The notes: generated by a model not told the origin, from the letters alone. A DNA stretch of 41,686 nucleotides from Zygnema cylindricum (GCA_037447655.1 JBBHKE010001180.1:26645-68330); one strand, 5' to 3'. Shown: positions 22,001 through 32,324, counted from the stretch's first letter. Translations and numbers: made by a program.

Positions 22001-22639
22001 GCATACAATTATTATAAACATGTTAGTACAGGATTCTCACCGTTTGAAGTTGTATACGGATACCAACCGAGAGAAGAATTAGACTTAATAACAGGGGCCA
22101 CTAAAGAGAATAGGGGTTCTAGAACGAAGTTTTGGGAATACATTCAAACAATTTCGAAAACAGTCCGGGATGCATTAGTGGAGGCACAAAGAAGGCAAGA
22201 ATTAAATGTTAATCGCAAACGGGGTGATTGGGTGGTAAGCGCAGGTGACAAGGTTTCGCTTTCGACAATTCATTATAGGTATAAGATCGAGGGATAATCG
22301 GATCCTACGGGGAAATTTGCTCCTAAGTACAAAAGACCATTTACTGTAATCGAGATGATATCGTCAGTTGCTGCCAAATTGGACTTTGATACATATCAGT
22401 TGCTGCCAAATTGGACTTTGATACATATCAGTCACTTGAAACCAGGATATCTTCGACCAACTGAAGGAGAATTTGAATTAGAGACGTCAATGATTATAGA
22501 GCCTGAGGTACACATATGGGTTAGAGATTGGGTTGGTCAACAGTTTAAGGTCGGCAATACTATATTTTGGCAAGTGCATTACCTAGGAAGGCTAAAAGAT
22601 GAGTTAACTTTAGAAGATAAAAGTTTTGAGTTTTATTGA
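19019..22639 (+). pseudogene. Element B Pol remnant (protease, RT, RNase H, integrase)
   Basis: Colinear with element A Pol but broken in many places. Protease: VMVDLGVTHNFIS at 19240-19285, again with DLG. RT: the [12 protein letters not shown] equivalent is frame-shifted near 20020-20110; [12 protein letters not shown] and VSIDDILIY survive (FIDD changed to SIDD) at about 20320-20420. RNase H: THASDKDLGAVISQ (20815-20865) has an Asp-to-His change beside the catalytic strand, and [11 protein letters not shown] survives. Integrase: [15 protein letters not shown], and MDFIVTLP follow, then NDRDFKFTS; a one-base gain near 21888 breaks the frame before the catalytic Glu. TAG stops occur at about 20719, 21076, 21298 and 21402. 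It cannot make a full enzyme. Confidence 0.9.
22365..22431 (+). repeat. 32-bp tandem duplication in element B integrase tail
   Basis: Two identical units beginning CAGTTGCTGCCAAATTGGAC, followed by CAG. Element A has a single unit. Confidence 0.9.
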
Positions 22640-22715
22640 GGGATAATAGTATACAAGTCCCGTTTTGAGAATAAAATGTGTTTTAACTAAGGTCACTAAA
22701 TATAACGAGGGATGA

Positions 22716-23731
22716 TGTAGAGTAATGTGAAGATTGAACTTGTTTGTAAATGGGTATTTAAGTATTACGAAAATAGAGTTTTGAATTTGATAGACGTCCG
22801 CGAAAGAATCGCACGATTTGGGGTCGTATTTTAAAAGATGTAGAGATTAGTCTATTTAGGTGACAGCGCGAGGTCAAAATAACGTTTAGGGTGTCATTGT
22901 TACGAGTTGAGGTCAAACTAGCCAAAATGAATTTAAGACGTACGTTTATAAAGTACCAAAAGAAATCAACATTTCGTTTGGTACACACTATGGTTCATTT
23001 CGTACAAATTTTAGTACAAAACGTCACTTTTACTTTATGGAATTTCGTAGGAAGTTTCGCGCGCAAAATTTGCGACGCACGTTCTTGCAAAGTCGCGTTT
23101 TGTTTGGCGCGCACTTTTGCACGTAAATGTTACGTAGTGAAACGTAGCGTTTGATTAGTTAGAAATGCTACAAAGTTAGTAAGAGATTTCGCACGTTTTT
23201 TCATTGGTCAGTCTGAGTCCTTGCTGATCAATGATTGGCCCAGGTAAAATGAGTCCTTGCTGATCAATGATTGGCCCAGGTAAAACATGTTCAACGGAGC
23301 GTTGACTCTGGTCTGGCTAGTCCAAGGCGATGATGGATAAATAGTGAAGTCTAAGAGGAGAGTAAACATCTTTTCTTTTGGGAAAAGTTTGTGGAAATTC
23401 TGACTGATCTTGGTCCTCAATGATTAAAACCAAATAGGACCATTAACATTTTCACATTAAAATCTCTTACAACCTAAGTGGTGTTTTAGAAGTTAAGAGA
23501 TAAACTTATTTAAGAGTGGAGAGCACTGGAAATACTTTAATAAGAAGGGTTGAGCCACGAGGGTAAGAGACCAAACTAATGTTATGTGGACAGAAGCTTC
23601 TTCTAATTTAAAGTTTATTCCTTTATGTGAGTACTTTCCAATGTGAATGTGTAATTTTCCAATGTGTGGAATGTGTGGTTGAAATTGGATGAAGTAATGG
23701 GATTTTTTGAGAGGTATAAGATCCTATTACA
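22716..23731 (+). repeat. 3' LTR of element B
   Basis: 1016 bp, starting TGTAGAG and ending CCTATTACA. It is 37 bases longer than the 5' LTR, almost wholly because of a 36-bp tandem duplication at 23214-23285 (unit TGAGTCCTTGCTGATCAATG...). The 14-bp stem of the 5' LTR is present with one mismatch (22955-22986). Confidence 0.93.
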
Positions 23732-23800
23732 CTTCCTCACTCTATTTTTTTCCCCTCTCTCTTCTTGGTTTTCCCCAGCTTCCCTCTCTTTTTGAATTTT
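23732..23800. repeat. Pyrimidine-rich minisatellite, right part
   Basis: Continuation of the repeat at 15595-15782, with TTTTTTTCCCCTCTCTCTTC and GGTTTTCCCCAGCTTCCC, separated from it by element B. Confidence 0.8.
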
Positions 23801-23951
23801 GATTTTTCATTTATCTTTCTCGTTTTTTCTCATTTTATCCGCAAATAAACATCTAGCGCAAAGTTAGCTCAAAGTTAAAAGTGAAAAATAAATACCGAAC
23901 CTCTACTTCCTCGCGCTGACCGTCGTCGTTTCCTCCGTTTTGTCATTTTGC

Positions 23952-24411
23952 AGAATAAGACATTTTTCTCGAACATATGCGTGGTTCTCCCGCTCCTCCA
24001 CATAAACGTTTTCGAGCTCAACCTGTACACGGGCGACAATTCCACACTATATCCCGAAGCGGGCAGATGCCTCGTCTTCCAAACGGGGTCGACCGACGCC
24101 CAATGCCAATCCCCGCCTCTCCCTCCTCCCACGACATCTCCTCCTCCTCCTTCCCCTCCTCCTCTATCCCTTCCTCCTCCGTCTCCTCACTTTTCTCCTC
24201 CTTTTCCTCCTCTTCTGAAAAATTCCCCTCCTCGTCCTCCTCTCAAAAAGAATCCTGCTCCTCCCCTCAAGAAAAGTCTTCCTCCTCCTTTCAAAAAGAG
24301 CCCTCCTCCCCCTCTCAAGAAAGTCCTCCTCCCTCTCCTCCTCCCTCCTCCCCCTTGAGTCCTCCACCTGCTCAATCTCCTCTACCGCCTCAGTTTTATG
24401 ACGTGACGTGA
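23952..24411 (+). pseudogene. Proline-rich extracellular-type exon, frameshifted; possible last exon of gene 2
   Basis: A CATTTTGCAG acceptor precedes a frame with a short Cys-containing domain (ICVVLPLLHINVFELNLYTG, an N-S-T sequon, RCLVF, AQCQSPP) and then a hydroxyproline-rich-type tail with SPPPPSPPP and repeated PPxxKK blocks. Near 24317-24325 the proline frame jumps by one base: AAGAAAGTCC stands where a similar upstream block reads AAGAAAAGTC. The frame continues as SPPPSPPPSSPLSPPP to TGA at 24409. This suggests a one-base loss or an assembly error. The extracellular character, orientation and position fit a 3' exon of the broken gene at 14308, separated by element B. The domain faintly recalls algal pherophorin or extensin modules; this is tentative. 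Confidence 0.4.
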
Positions 24412-25302
24412 TGTGACGTGCTTGATGCTACCATTAGGGCGATAAGATGTTGATGAGAGGGCAAATGTTTCTTTAGGCTCTTTAAATTTAAAAAATCTTG
24501 AAGCAGGTGCTAAAAATCTCTTTCTCCCTCTCTCTCTCCTGCTAGTTCTCTTTTTCTCTCTCTCTTGTGTGTATCTCACGATGTTATAATTTGGATACCT
24601 AAGTAGATTTTATTTATTATTTCATTTTTTTAAGCTCAATCATTGTGGAATTTATAATTTTTACGGACAGATGTCTTCTAAATGCAAATCCAAACAGGAA
24701 TCAGCGTGGATATGTGCTTTTTTTATGATTGAATTTTGTTACGATGTGGTTTATTTCAAATTTGGAGTTCGTCTCGGCGGAAAGTTTGGATTTTTTCCTG
24801 CCATTGTTAACCTGTCTTTGTTAAACAAAAAAAAAAGAAAAATATCGCAACCATTTGAAGAATGCAAATTTTATGCCATCCTTTTTTTTATAGTTCATTC
24901 TAAAATTTGCGTTATAGTTCTCTTAATGTGCATGATTTCAAATTTCTCTTTCTTGTTCCATATTTGTTCACTCATAAAATTTTGACATTTGGTCACATGT
25001 AGTTTGAATATTTATTATGAACGCAACTTGAGCAACTTTATATAATGTGAAAATGGAGATGTCTCAATTGGCGAATTTCATCATAATCTCTTTTCTTTGT
25101 CGTCATTTCCTTTTGTTTTGTTTCCATATTATGGAAAAGGCAAGTAAGTGTTACGATTCATTGAAAGAAGTGTACGCGAGCGGAATCCGTTCGATTTCGC
25201 ACGATAACTTTCTAAACAATATTTACAGTCTTGCTGTCCACCGTCTCCCACTTATGTTTTTGAGGTGAGGAATAAAAGAGGCCAGATAGTTTGCAAAAGA
25301 CT
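24412..25302. other. Intergenic, no supported gene
   Basis: Starts with GTGACGTG-type short repeats (24400-24420), then AT-rich sequence. Frames at 24671-24985 and 25047-25268 show no family motif and have typical AT-rich noise composition. Confidence 0.4.
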
Positions 25303-25304
25303 AT

Positions 25305-25677
25305 GTAGGGAGGGAGGGAGGGAGGGAGGAGAGAGGAGGGAGGGATGGAGGGAGGAAAGGGGGGGAGGGAGGAGAGAGGAGGGAGGGATGGAGGGAGGGC
25401 GGAAGGGTGAGAGAGCGAGAGGGAGGAGAGAGAAGTGAGGTAGAGAAAGAAGGACAGAGGGAGGGAGGGAGGGATGGAGGAGCGATGAAGGGGGGTTGAA
25501 TGAGGGGAAGGAGAGATCAAAAGAGGGAACGAGGGAGGGAAGGTGGGAGAGAGGACAGGAGGCAAAGAGGGAAGGAGTGGGAGAGAGTGAGGGAGGGATG
25601 CATGAAAGGAGGGAGGGAGGGAGAGAGGAAAGTGGAGAGTTGGGAGGGTCACAGCGAGGGAGGGAGTGGGAGGAAGG
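25305..25677. repeat. GGGA-rich purine minisatellite
   Basis: Almost pure purine on the plus strand, with runs of (GGGA)n such as GGGAGGGAGGGAGGGAGG. Four or more G-triplets in close series can form G-quadruplexes. Long reading frames across it on both strands are composition artefacts. Confidence 0.9.
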
Positions 25678-26399
25678 TTGTCGTTAGATTCGTAGTAATT
25701 CCGCTTTGGGCGACTAGCTGTGTGCACGCTAACGTGTCAATATGTGATTAGCTAGATGGTAGAGACGGAAATTATATCGGATTATTGTGCAAATCGGCGG
25801 ATTGGCCGAAAGAGCGTAAAGCATATTTGAAGTTATGTTCATGCATCTAGGTAGAGGATAAAAGCATCGAGCATGACATACAAAAAAAATGTCGCATAAC
25901 AGCTGAAAATTACGCAAGAAACAATAATAAACTTTTATTAGGTTGAGATGGAGTTACAATTGTCCGAAATCTATTGTAGTTTGAGTTTTCTTTGGGGGCT
26001 CACGTTAGTTCATACTAAGTGATGCTTTTCTCTCAAATTTTACTTTAAATACTTGACTAGACTTTGGCTACCTGATTTAGTGTGGATCAAAAAAGGGAAA
26101 GGGAGACTAGTAATGAAAAATGAGAGCATGAAAGAGTAAAGTAAAAAGTTGATAAAAAGTGAAGAAAAAAGCTACGAGACGTATAATGCATGGCAATGTA
26201 TGGCAATCACTCCAACTTAATTCGAGGAGGGGAAATGAGAGGAAAAGGAATAAGGAGTAGAATTATGAGCAAATGAGCATAATGCCAAATAGAAGTTTAA
26301 AATAGAGGGAATTGATAAAAAGGTAAATCTAGTAACAAAATAGGTCTTAAGATATAGTGACAAGTGGAGAGAAAGGATATTCAAAATTTAGAGAGGGAA
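25678..26399. other. Intergenic AT-rich stretch
   Basis: No gene or repeat that I can support apart from increasing A-richness toward 26400. Confidence 0.35.
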
Positions 26400-27292
26400 A
26401 ATGAAAAGTCATTTCTTAAAAGAGGAAATTTAAGAGTCACAAGAGGTATCAAGGTAAAGTGGAAAGTGGAGTGAACAATAAAGGTCTTGGAAATTTGGAA
26501 GAGCAATAAAAAAGTTATTCCTTTAGTTTCTCCAGTTAACCAAACATGTTTCCACAAAGGAAAAGTGTCGGATAGATTTAAAAAGGCGAGGGGATCTTCA
26601 AAGATTAAACTTCTCGTACTCAAGCACTCCCGAATAACCTCAAAAATGCCGAAAATATAAAGATAGATGAAAAATGAAAAGCGGTTAGAGGGAAAAAATG
26701 GGAATGTGGAAAGATATTTGAAGAATAAGCATAAACACGTGAGACTATGAAAGGATTGAAGAGACTTTTGCATGATAGATAATGGTAGAAGAAGGTTGAC
26801 AAGAGAGAAAATAGCGAAAAGAAAAATTGGTTAATAAAAACAAGATAAAAAAAAGAAAATTTGGGGAAAAGTATAAACTTGAACAAATAAAAAAGAATGT
26901 TCAAATGATTAAAAAACATGAGGGAATGGAAAAGTCCCAAAAGGGATGAAGCTACAATGTTTGGTGGAGGGAGAAAATAAAGGTGGTTTTGGAGATTTGG
27001 AATAGAAATGACAAATCGTTTCTTTCCCATGCTCCAATAGACCAAAAATTATCCAAAAAGAGAAGGTGGCAGATAGAGTTCAAAATGGAATGTCAAAGGG
27101 ATCTTCGAAGATAAAACCTCCAACACTCAAATACTCCGAGGAGGCCTCCAAAATGTCGAAATTAGGGATAGATAAATTGATTCCTTAAAGTAAAGTGGTT
27201 AATGGAATGGCAAAATATAATATGGGGAAATTTGGAAAGAAAAAAGAAAATTCCTTACGATGCTCCAATAAACCGGAAAGGTATATTTCCGA
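26400..27292. repeat. Degenerate repeat array, about 505-bp period
   Basis: Unit 1 (26478-26692), unit 2 (26982-27205) and the start of unit 3 (27230-27292) share AATTTGGAA(G/T)AG, then a CTCCA(A/G)T(A/T)(A/G)ACC-type block. Units 1 and 2 also share GGGATCTTC(A/G)AAGAT and TCAA(A/G)(T/C)ACTCC...CCTC(A/C)AAAATG(C/T)CGAAA. On the minus strand each unit reads a VYW-like segment followed by FQI or IPNLQ, so the source may once have been coding. I do not recognise it. Confidence 0.55.
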
Positions 27293-27377
27293 TTTTTAAT
27301 TGTTTTAGTGACAATCATGTTTTGTACTTCGCAGGTATTACCATCGCGTTTTTGGAAATGAAATCTATTGCTTTAAT

Positions 27378-27846
27378 CGTAGTTCAAAAGTAGGCGTTTT
27401 TAGTAGGCGTTTTTTGGTAGGTTTTTGGTAGGCCGCCTTTGGCGTAAGGTGTGTTACGGGCTTTCCATGTGATCTTCTTAGATCGCTACTTTCATTAGCG
27501 ACCGTCCGATCGTCCGAATCTGACTATAGTCCTATCGTAAGGATTGTTATGGGCTTTTCATGTGATCTTCTTAGATCGTTGCTTTCATCAATGACCGTCA
27601 GATCGTCCAAATCTGACGGTTGAAATAAAAAGCCGCTCAAAACTCACAGAAAAATATTTTTTTGTCCGATTTTTTTTTTTAATTTAGACATGACGTTTAA
27701 TTCTCTATCGAAAAATGTGCAACTCAACCGTGTACTATTTTATTTCATTTTGCGGCCAATACAATACGGGTCTTAAGGCCATATTGTATGTTTTGCATAC
27801 AATAGGCATATTGTATGGGCGTACGGTCACCTACTTTTGAACTATG
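27378..27846 (+). mobile_element. hAT-like foldback MITE, family 1, copy 3
   Basis: Termini CGTAGTTCAAAAGTAGG and CCTACTTTTGAACTATG, with a perfect 8-bp target duplication GCTTTAAT at 27370-27377 and 27847-27854. The interior has a direct repeat of about 85 bp (two GGGCTTT(T)CCATGTGATCTTCTTAGATCG-type units at about 27450 and 27545). The matching empty site is near 31552. Confidence 0.9.
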
Positions 27847-27951
27847 GCTTTAATGTACTGTAGATTTCATTAGGAAGATAAAAAAGTGGCGGGTATCAAA
27901 TTAGTCGGGTATCGAGGCATCGTGATACGCATCGCCCATCGCTTATTAAAG

Positions 27952-28143
27952 TACACCGTGAACGCCATTAAAAAATATTTTTTCCGTATACGCTTATCGG
28001 ATTTCGGATCTGACGGCTGCGATTGAAAGGTGACATTCTCAGCTTTCGATTGGCGGTTTCAAATTGAAAATACAACAAGTGTGTACGGAGGAAAGATGTT
28101 TTAAGTGGCGAAAAAACTAGGGAATTGCTAATCGCAGAGACGA
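27952..28143 (+). mobile_element. Foldback MITE, family 2, copy 2
   Basis: Left end TACACCGTGAACGCCATTA. The internal arms TTCCGTATACGCTTATCGG and CAAGTGTGTACGGAGGAAAG can pair. The right end is decayed (CTAATCGCAGAGACG). Uninterrupted relative of 31656-32324. Confidence 0.65.
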
Positions 28144-28400
28144 TTTTTGCTTCGCGCAGGTAGTTGTCAGAAATTGTACAACTGAAGTACATTTTCGTAC
28201 AAACTACGTACCTTTAAGTTTAGATTTGACGGTCAATCCGTCAAACAACTTTGACTGGCGAAATGTTGTAACGGCTGTTAAAAAAGTGTCCCGTTGCGAA
28301 CGTCGACCGTCATAAAAAAAAAACAATTCACACGGCCGGCGCAAGTTTGCTGTAACGGAACTGTGGCAGCCACATATAAATAAAAATGGCTGCGCGCAGG

Positions 28401-28500
28401 TACACCGTGAATCGCTATTAGCGTACATGACGCTAATTGGGGTACCCCTTTTTTTGGGGCAAATTCTCAAATAGAATAAAGTACGCTAAATGTTTTTGCA
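28401..28500 (+). mobile_element. Fragment of foldback MITE, family 2
   Basis: TACACCGTGAATCGCTATTA at 28401-28420 is the family 2 terminus. It is followed by a small hairpin (ATTAGCGTACATGACGCTAAT) and the palindrome GGGGTACCCC. The other end is not found. Confidence 0.4.
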
Positions 28501-28605
28501 CGTTATTTGAGAGAATTTAGTGAAATGCAAATCCAGAATGTCTCAAAAAATGCAATAATTAGATAATTATGTGAAATGCAAAAAGAACTGGAAATGTATG
28601 TCAAC

Positions 28606-29091
28606 AGAGGGAGAAGGAAAAAGAGAGAAGAGAGGAAGAAGGAAAGGGAGGGAAGAGAGGGAGAAGGAAAGGGAGAGAAGAGAGGGAGAGGAATGGAGAG
28701 GGGAAGAGGGAGAAATAGAAGGGCAGAGAGAGGAAGAAGAGAAAAGGAGAGAAAGAGGAAATAGAGGGAGCGGGAAAGACAAGGGATACGGAGAGGGAGA
28801 GTGAGAGCGAGAGGGAAAGGATGAGGGAAAGTATGAGGGAAACGGTGAAGGAGAGGAAAGGGAGTTAGAGAGAAAAAAGGAAAGGGAGAGGGAGAGGGAA
28901 AATGGGAAAGATGGTAGAGAGATAGAAAGAAACGAGGGGGTAGGAGAGACGAGGAGGGGGAGGGGGAGAGGGAGGGAAGGGATCAAAGAGGAATCAAGAG
29001 AGGGGAGGGAGGGGTAGAGTAGAAGGCAAAGTGAGAAAGAGAGTTAGAGGGAGAGGATTGACGGGATAAGAGGAGTGGGAGAGGGAAAAGG
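28606..29091. repeat. GA-rich purine minisatellite
   Basis: Nearly pure purine on the plus strand, built from GGGAGAGG, GGAAGAAGG and GAGAGG variants. Reading frames through it are low-complexity artefacts. Confidence 0.9.
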
Positions 29092-31484
29092 TCGAATTAA
29101 TGAAGTTATAGCAATAAAGGCGCACTCCCTCTACGAAATATGTAATACACAGTTAGCATTTTATGAAATCCTTTAAAATTCGTATGTTATGGTATTTTTA
29201 AAGTGCGTAGATTGAGGCCAATATGGTTTTGGATGTTTTCCAAAAAACGTTGTAACGAAAAAGTGCCACACGCGTATAGTACGCACGGATTTTGTTTGCC
29301 GTAGACGCAATTTCCTCGGTAAAAAAGACAGGAAGATTTTATTATCAAAACTCGATGGTAAAACCATCAAAGTAAGGAACATGATTGAAGTGGAAAATTG
29401 TGGAGGACCATTAGAGGTAAGAGGTGGAACACCTACAAGACCTAACAAACACTACAAAATCTAAGCAACTATAAGGGTGGGTCTCTGTGTGCTTAACTAA
29501 GGGTTTTTTTCTGTCGTTTTCCTGTAAAACTTAGAGCCGTACCGCGTAAGTTTCAACCGTACAATAAAATAGAAAAAAAAAGTACATTTTGCGTCATCAT
29601 CGAATTTAAATTGTACTACATCTTGTCGTCTTGTGTTCTTCGACCCACTTCGACGACAAAAAACGTCATCTTCAACCTTATCTTTAAAATACAGGGCCGA
29701 TGTGTTTTAAAATTAAGGATTTTCTATAAACAAATAGGAACACGTATTCGCACGTGTAATGTTTTGTTCAAAAAAATCAAACGATTTCAAGCGACGTGGA
29801 AGTGTACACAATTCGCTATGTTTTGTCCGTTTTTGTTTAATACGACAAAGAGAAGTACACAGTTTGTTTTGTTTTATCCGTTTCGATCCGGTACGGATTT
29901 TTTTTTTGCAGGGGTCTCAAGGTTCCGAGGCCATTTCACGTCGAGCCGACAATAGACGCAAAGTCAAAACGCATCTTCTTCAACCGCGAAACGGCACAGG
30001 CTGGAGGGCGGTAGGTCTACAATGTCACGAAAAAAACACGCGACGTCACAAGCAGTTACGAAAAATGACGTGGGTCATCACAGATTGTAGACGTTGACAG
30101 CCGTCACGGGCATTGTCGACGTATACAATCGTCACGCCCTAAGTGACAATTTCGTTTGGTACACATAGGGACACCCGAAATCCGGGTCCGCCGGATCTGC
30201 GCTAAAAAACAAAAAAAAATCTCTAAGTTTGAAGTACATAGAGACGCACCCTAAGAGCAAGAAATTGAAAGCTAAAAAAACAAATAAAAGAACAAAAACC
30301 AAATTACAAGAGCACTGAAAACTTAGGTGACTCCAAAAGAGAAAATGGGACATCGACCGAAAACCCAAAATAAGTCCACATTAAAGGTCGTAATAATATT
30401 ATCTATGCGCCTTGGATGGCGCGGAGGTAAGTCCCTCAGTCCACGACCATCATTCACCATCATTTCTTGCTCCATCCGATGAGGGCGGCAGTTGAGATCG
30501 CTGAAGGGATCGAGATTTTATATAACAGAGATACGTTGGCGTTAAAAAGTTGACAAGAGAGTTGGGGAAGGGCTACCAAGTTCTCTTACTTCAAAATAAC
30601 GCCAAGGGTAGTCGATTGAAGGTTCTAAGGTCCCAAATATCTCAAAGCGAATCGTATAAAGTTGTTGACCGGGTCTTTATGGGTGTAATCGCGTTCTTGG
30701 GGGGCCGCTGCATCTCAAACCGCAACATCAATGTGCAATGCCTCATGTGTGGAAACACGAGATTCCGTAGGGTTTGTGAGAACAACGTCACTCGGTGTTC
30801 TTTTTTGCTCCGTGCAAAAACACAAGATTCAATCGAAGGTCGCTTATACCCTTAAGTTGAAAACATGGCGGGAATATGTGCGACATCTCACGTTAAAACG
30901 TGTATATTGCTTCTCTACCCACTGAAGTGATTGCATCTTGAACCGTGCCATGTCTTGTTGTACGCTCCCCTGCCGTGTGAGCAACATATGGCGAGATATG
31001 GATGGAGTAGAAATGGGTGGAGTGTGCACCCTGGCTCGCTTTGAGGCAATAAAGCAACGATGTTTGGACAACTACCACTACTAATGGTGCCCTACCGATT
31101 GATTGCATGTCGTCCATTTCGCTATTAAATTTCATTTGCCATACCACGGTGCGGCGTGGTCTGCTCAATTTCATATTCCAAACGACATGCAAGTTGGTGA
31201 TGTCAACCTAAAATGTTGAGGGGAATGTTGTTTTTTTATTTATTTTTGTCAAGATTCCAGGTATTTTTGATTGTAATTTTTTATGAAGTGAGGTGGGACA
31301 ATGTCAAAACTATATTTGGATGAAAATCTTGAGCTGAATTGGTTTGTTTGGATATAGGGTACTTGAGTTGCTGGTTTCACTTCATGTTTTTAACAAACAG
31401 GAAGTAAAGCCTTTATCCTGAATCCTTATCATAGTAACATTAATAAATTCGCTAATAACGATGGGCATTGTTACAATGTTTCTT
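29092..31484. other. Gene-poor region, no supported gene
   Basis: Several short frames (for example 29611-29955 and 30550-30855, plus strand) have ordinary amino-acid composition, but I recognise no motif, and no splice pattern links them. A plus-strand stretch at 29280-29464 reads without stops to TAA and may be a coding remnant. 30010-30140 has scattered GTCAC and CTACAA motifs like those at 4200-4370. Confidence 0.35.
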
Positions 31485-31655
31485 TTTAGTGATAATCATG
31501 TTTTGTACTTCGATGGTATTACCATCGCGTTTTTGGAAATAAAATCTATTACTTTGATGTACTATTGATTTCATTGGGAAGATAAAAAAGTGGCGGGTAT
31601 CGAATTAGTCGGGTATCGAGGCATCGCGATACGCATTGCCCATTGCTTATTGAAG

Positions 31656-32324
31656 TACACCGTGAATCGCTATTAAAACTAGTGTTGTGCATCAGTAAAA
31701 TATTTATCGCGATAACACGGATACCGATAGTTATCGGTTATCGAACGGTCAGAGTTACCGATATATTTGTACTTTCTGTACTTTCTGTCTGGAGTACACG
31801 TGGCAGGTTTCCAGTGGTTCCCAAGGAATAAAGGGACAAAGCCATGGCGTCGGATGTGAAAGGTACATCGTTTTCATTGGAACCGTACTAAATTCGTACG
31901 TATCTCATGCCGGCTACTGTACTTTCAGCTTGTACAAATGATCTGATTGGTAGGTACAGTACCTCAGTAGATAGGGGTTGTGAGTAGGGCGCGTCGGGGG
32001 AATAACACGTACACTTGAGTGAACCTGCTGTACATTTATCTGTACGGTTCGTACATATATCTCTTAACCGATATATCGATTATCGGCTACCCGAAAAAAG
32101 GCCCATATCGGTTATCGGCAAATCCTTATCGATACACAACACTAATTAAAACATTTTTTCTCCGTACACACTTATCGGATTTTGGATCTGACGGTTGCTA
32201 TTGAAAGGTGACATTCTCAGCTTCCGATTGGTGGTTTCAAATTGAAAATACAACAAGTGTGTACGGAGAAAAGATGTTTTAAGTGGCGAAAAAATTATCA
32301 ACACTAATAGCGATACACGGTGTA
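31656..32324 (+). mobile_element. Foldback MITE, family 2, copy 3, interrupted
   Basis: Termini TACACCGTGAATCGCTATTA and TAATAGCGATACACGGTGTA (19 of 20 paired). The inner arms CTCCGTACACACTT and AAGTGTGTACGGAG are perfect. Family 3 is inserted after its first 24 bases. Confidence 0.75.
31680..32144 (+). mobile_element. hAT-like MITE, family 3, complete
   Basis: Termini TAGTGTTGTGCATC and GATACACAACACTA, with a perfect 8-bp target duplication ATTAAAAC at 31672-31679 and 32145-32152. It contains the 46-bp block with ATG (31844) and a donor-like GTACA also found at 2986-3031. Compared with that copy it lacks about 400 internal bases, as expected of a deletion derivative. Confidence 0.9.

Larger units (their letters stand above)
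15783..23731 (+). mobile_element. Degenerate Ty3/gypsy retrotransposon, element B
   Basis: Same family as element A, on the plus strand, 7949 bp. LTRs are 15783-16761 and 22716-23731. The perfect target duplication CTTCC lies at 15778-15782 and 23732-23736. All coding regions carry stops and frameshifts, and the two LTRs differ from each other much more than those of A do. It is therefore an old insertion. Four short tandem duplications (46, 80, 32 and 36 bp units) have no counterpart in A. Confidence 0.95.
27306..28143 (+). repeat. Duplicated segment, copy carrying a family 1 MITE
   Basis: 27306-27377 and 27855-28143 together match 31485-31679 and 32145-32290: ATCATGTTTTGTACTTCG, TTACCATCGCGTTTTTGGAA, then AAAAAAGTGGCGGGTATC and GTCGGGTATCGAGGCATCG. 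This copy has the family 1 element inserted, and ends in a family 2 copy starting TACACCGTGAACGCC at 27952. The other copy lacks the family 1 insertion. Confidence 0.8.
31485..32324 (+). repeat. Duplicated segment, copy with the empty family 1 site
   Basis: Homologue of 27306-28143. Around 31545-31575 it reads ATTACTTTGATGTACTATTG with a single octamer ACTTTGAT. The other copy has GCTTTAAT, MITE, GCTTTAAT, so this is the uninserted state. It carries its own nested insertion (31680-32144) in the family 2 element. Confidence 0.8.

Noticed and set aside
25212-25727. Ser/Pro/Leu-rich 171-codon frame on the minus strand, and Arg/Glu/Gly frames on the plus strand
   Set aside because: Composition artefacts of the GGGA minisatellite.
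26381-27045. Phe/Leu-rich minus-strand frames that could be membrane proteins
   Set aside because: They run across an A-rich degenerate repeat array; the hydrophobicity follows from T-rich codons.
28567-28986. 139-codon Ser/Leu/Pro frame and opposite Arg/Glu frames
   Set aside because: Low-complexity reading of the GA tract; no start context or conserved motif.
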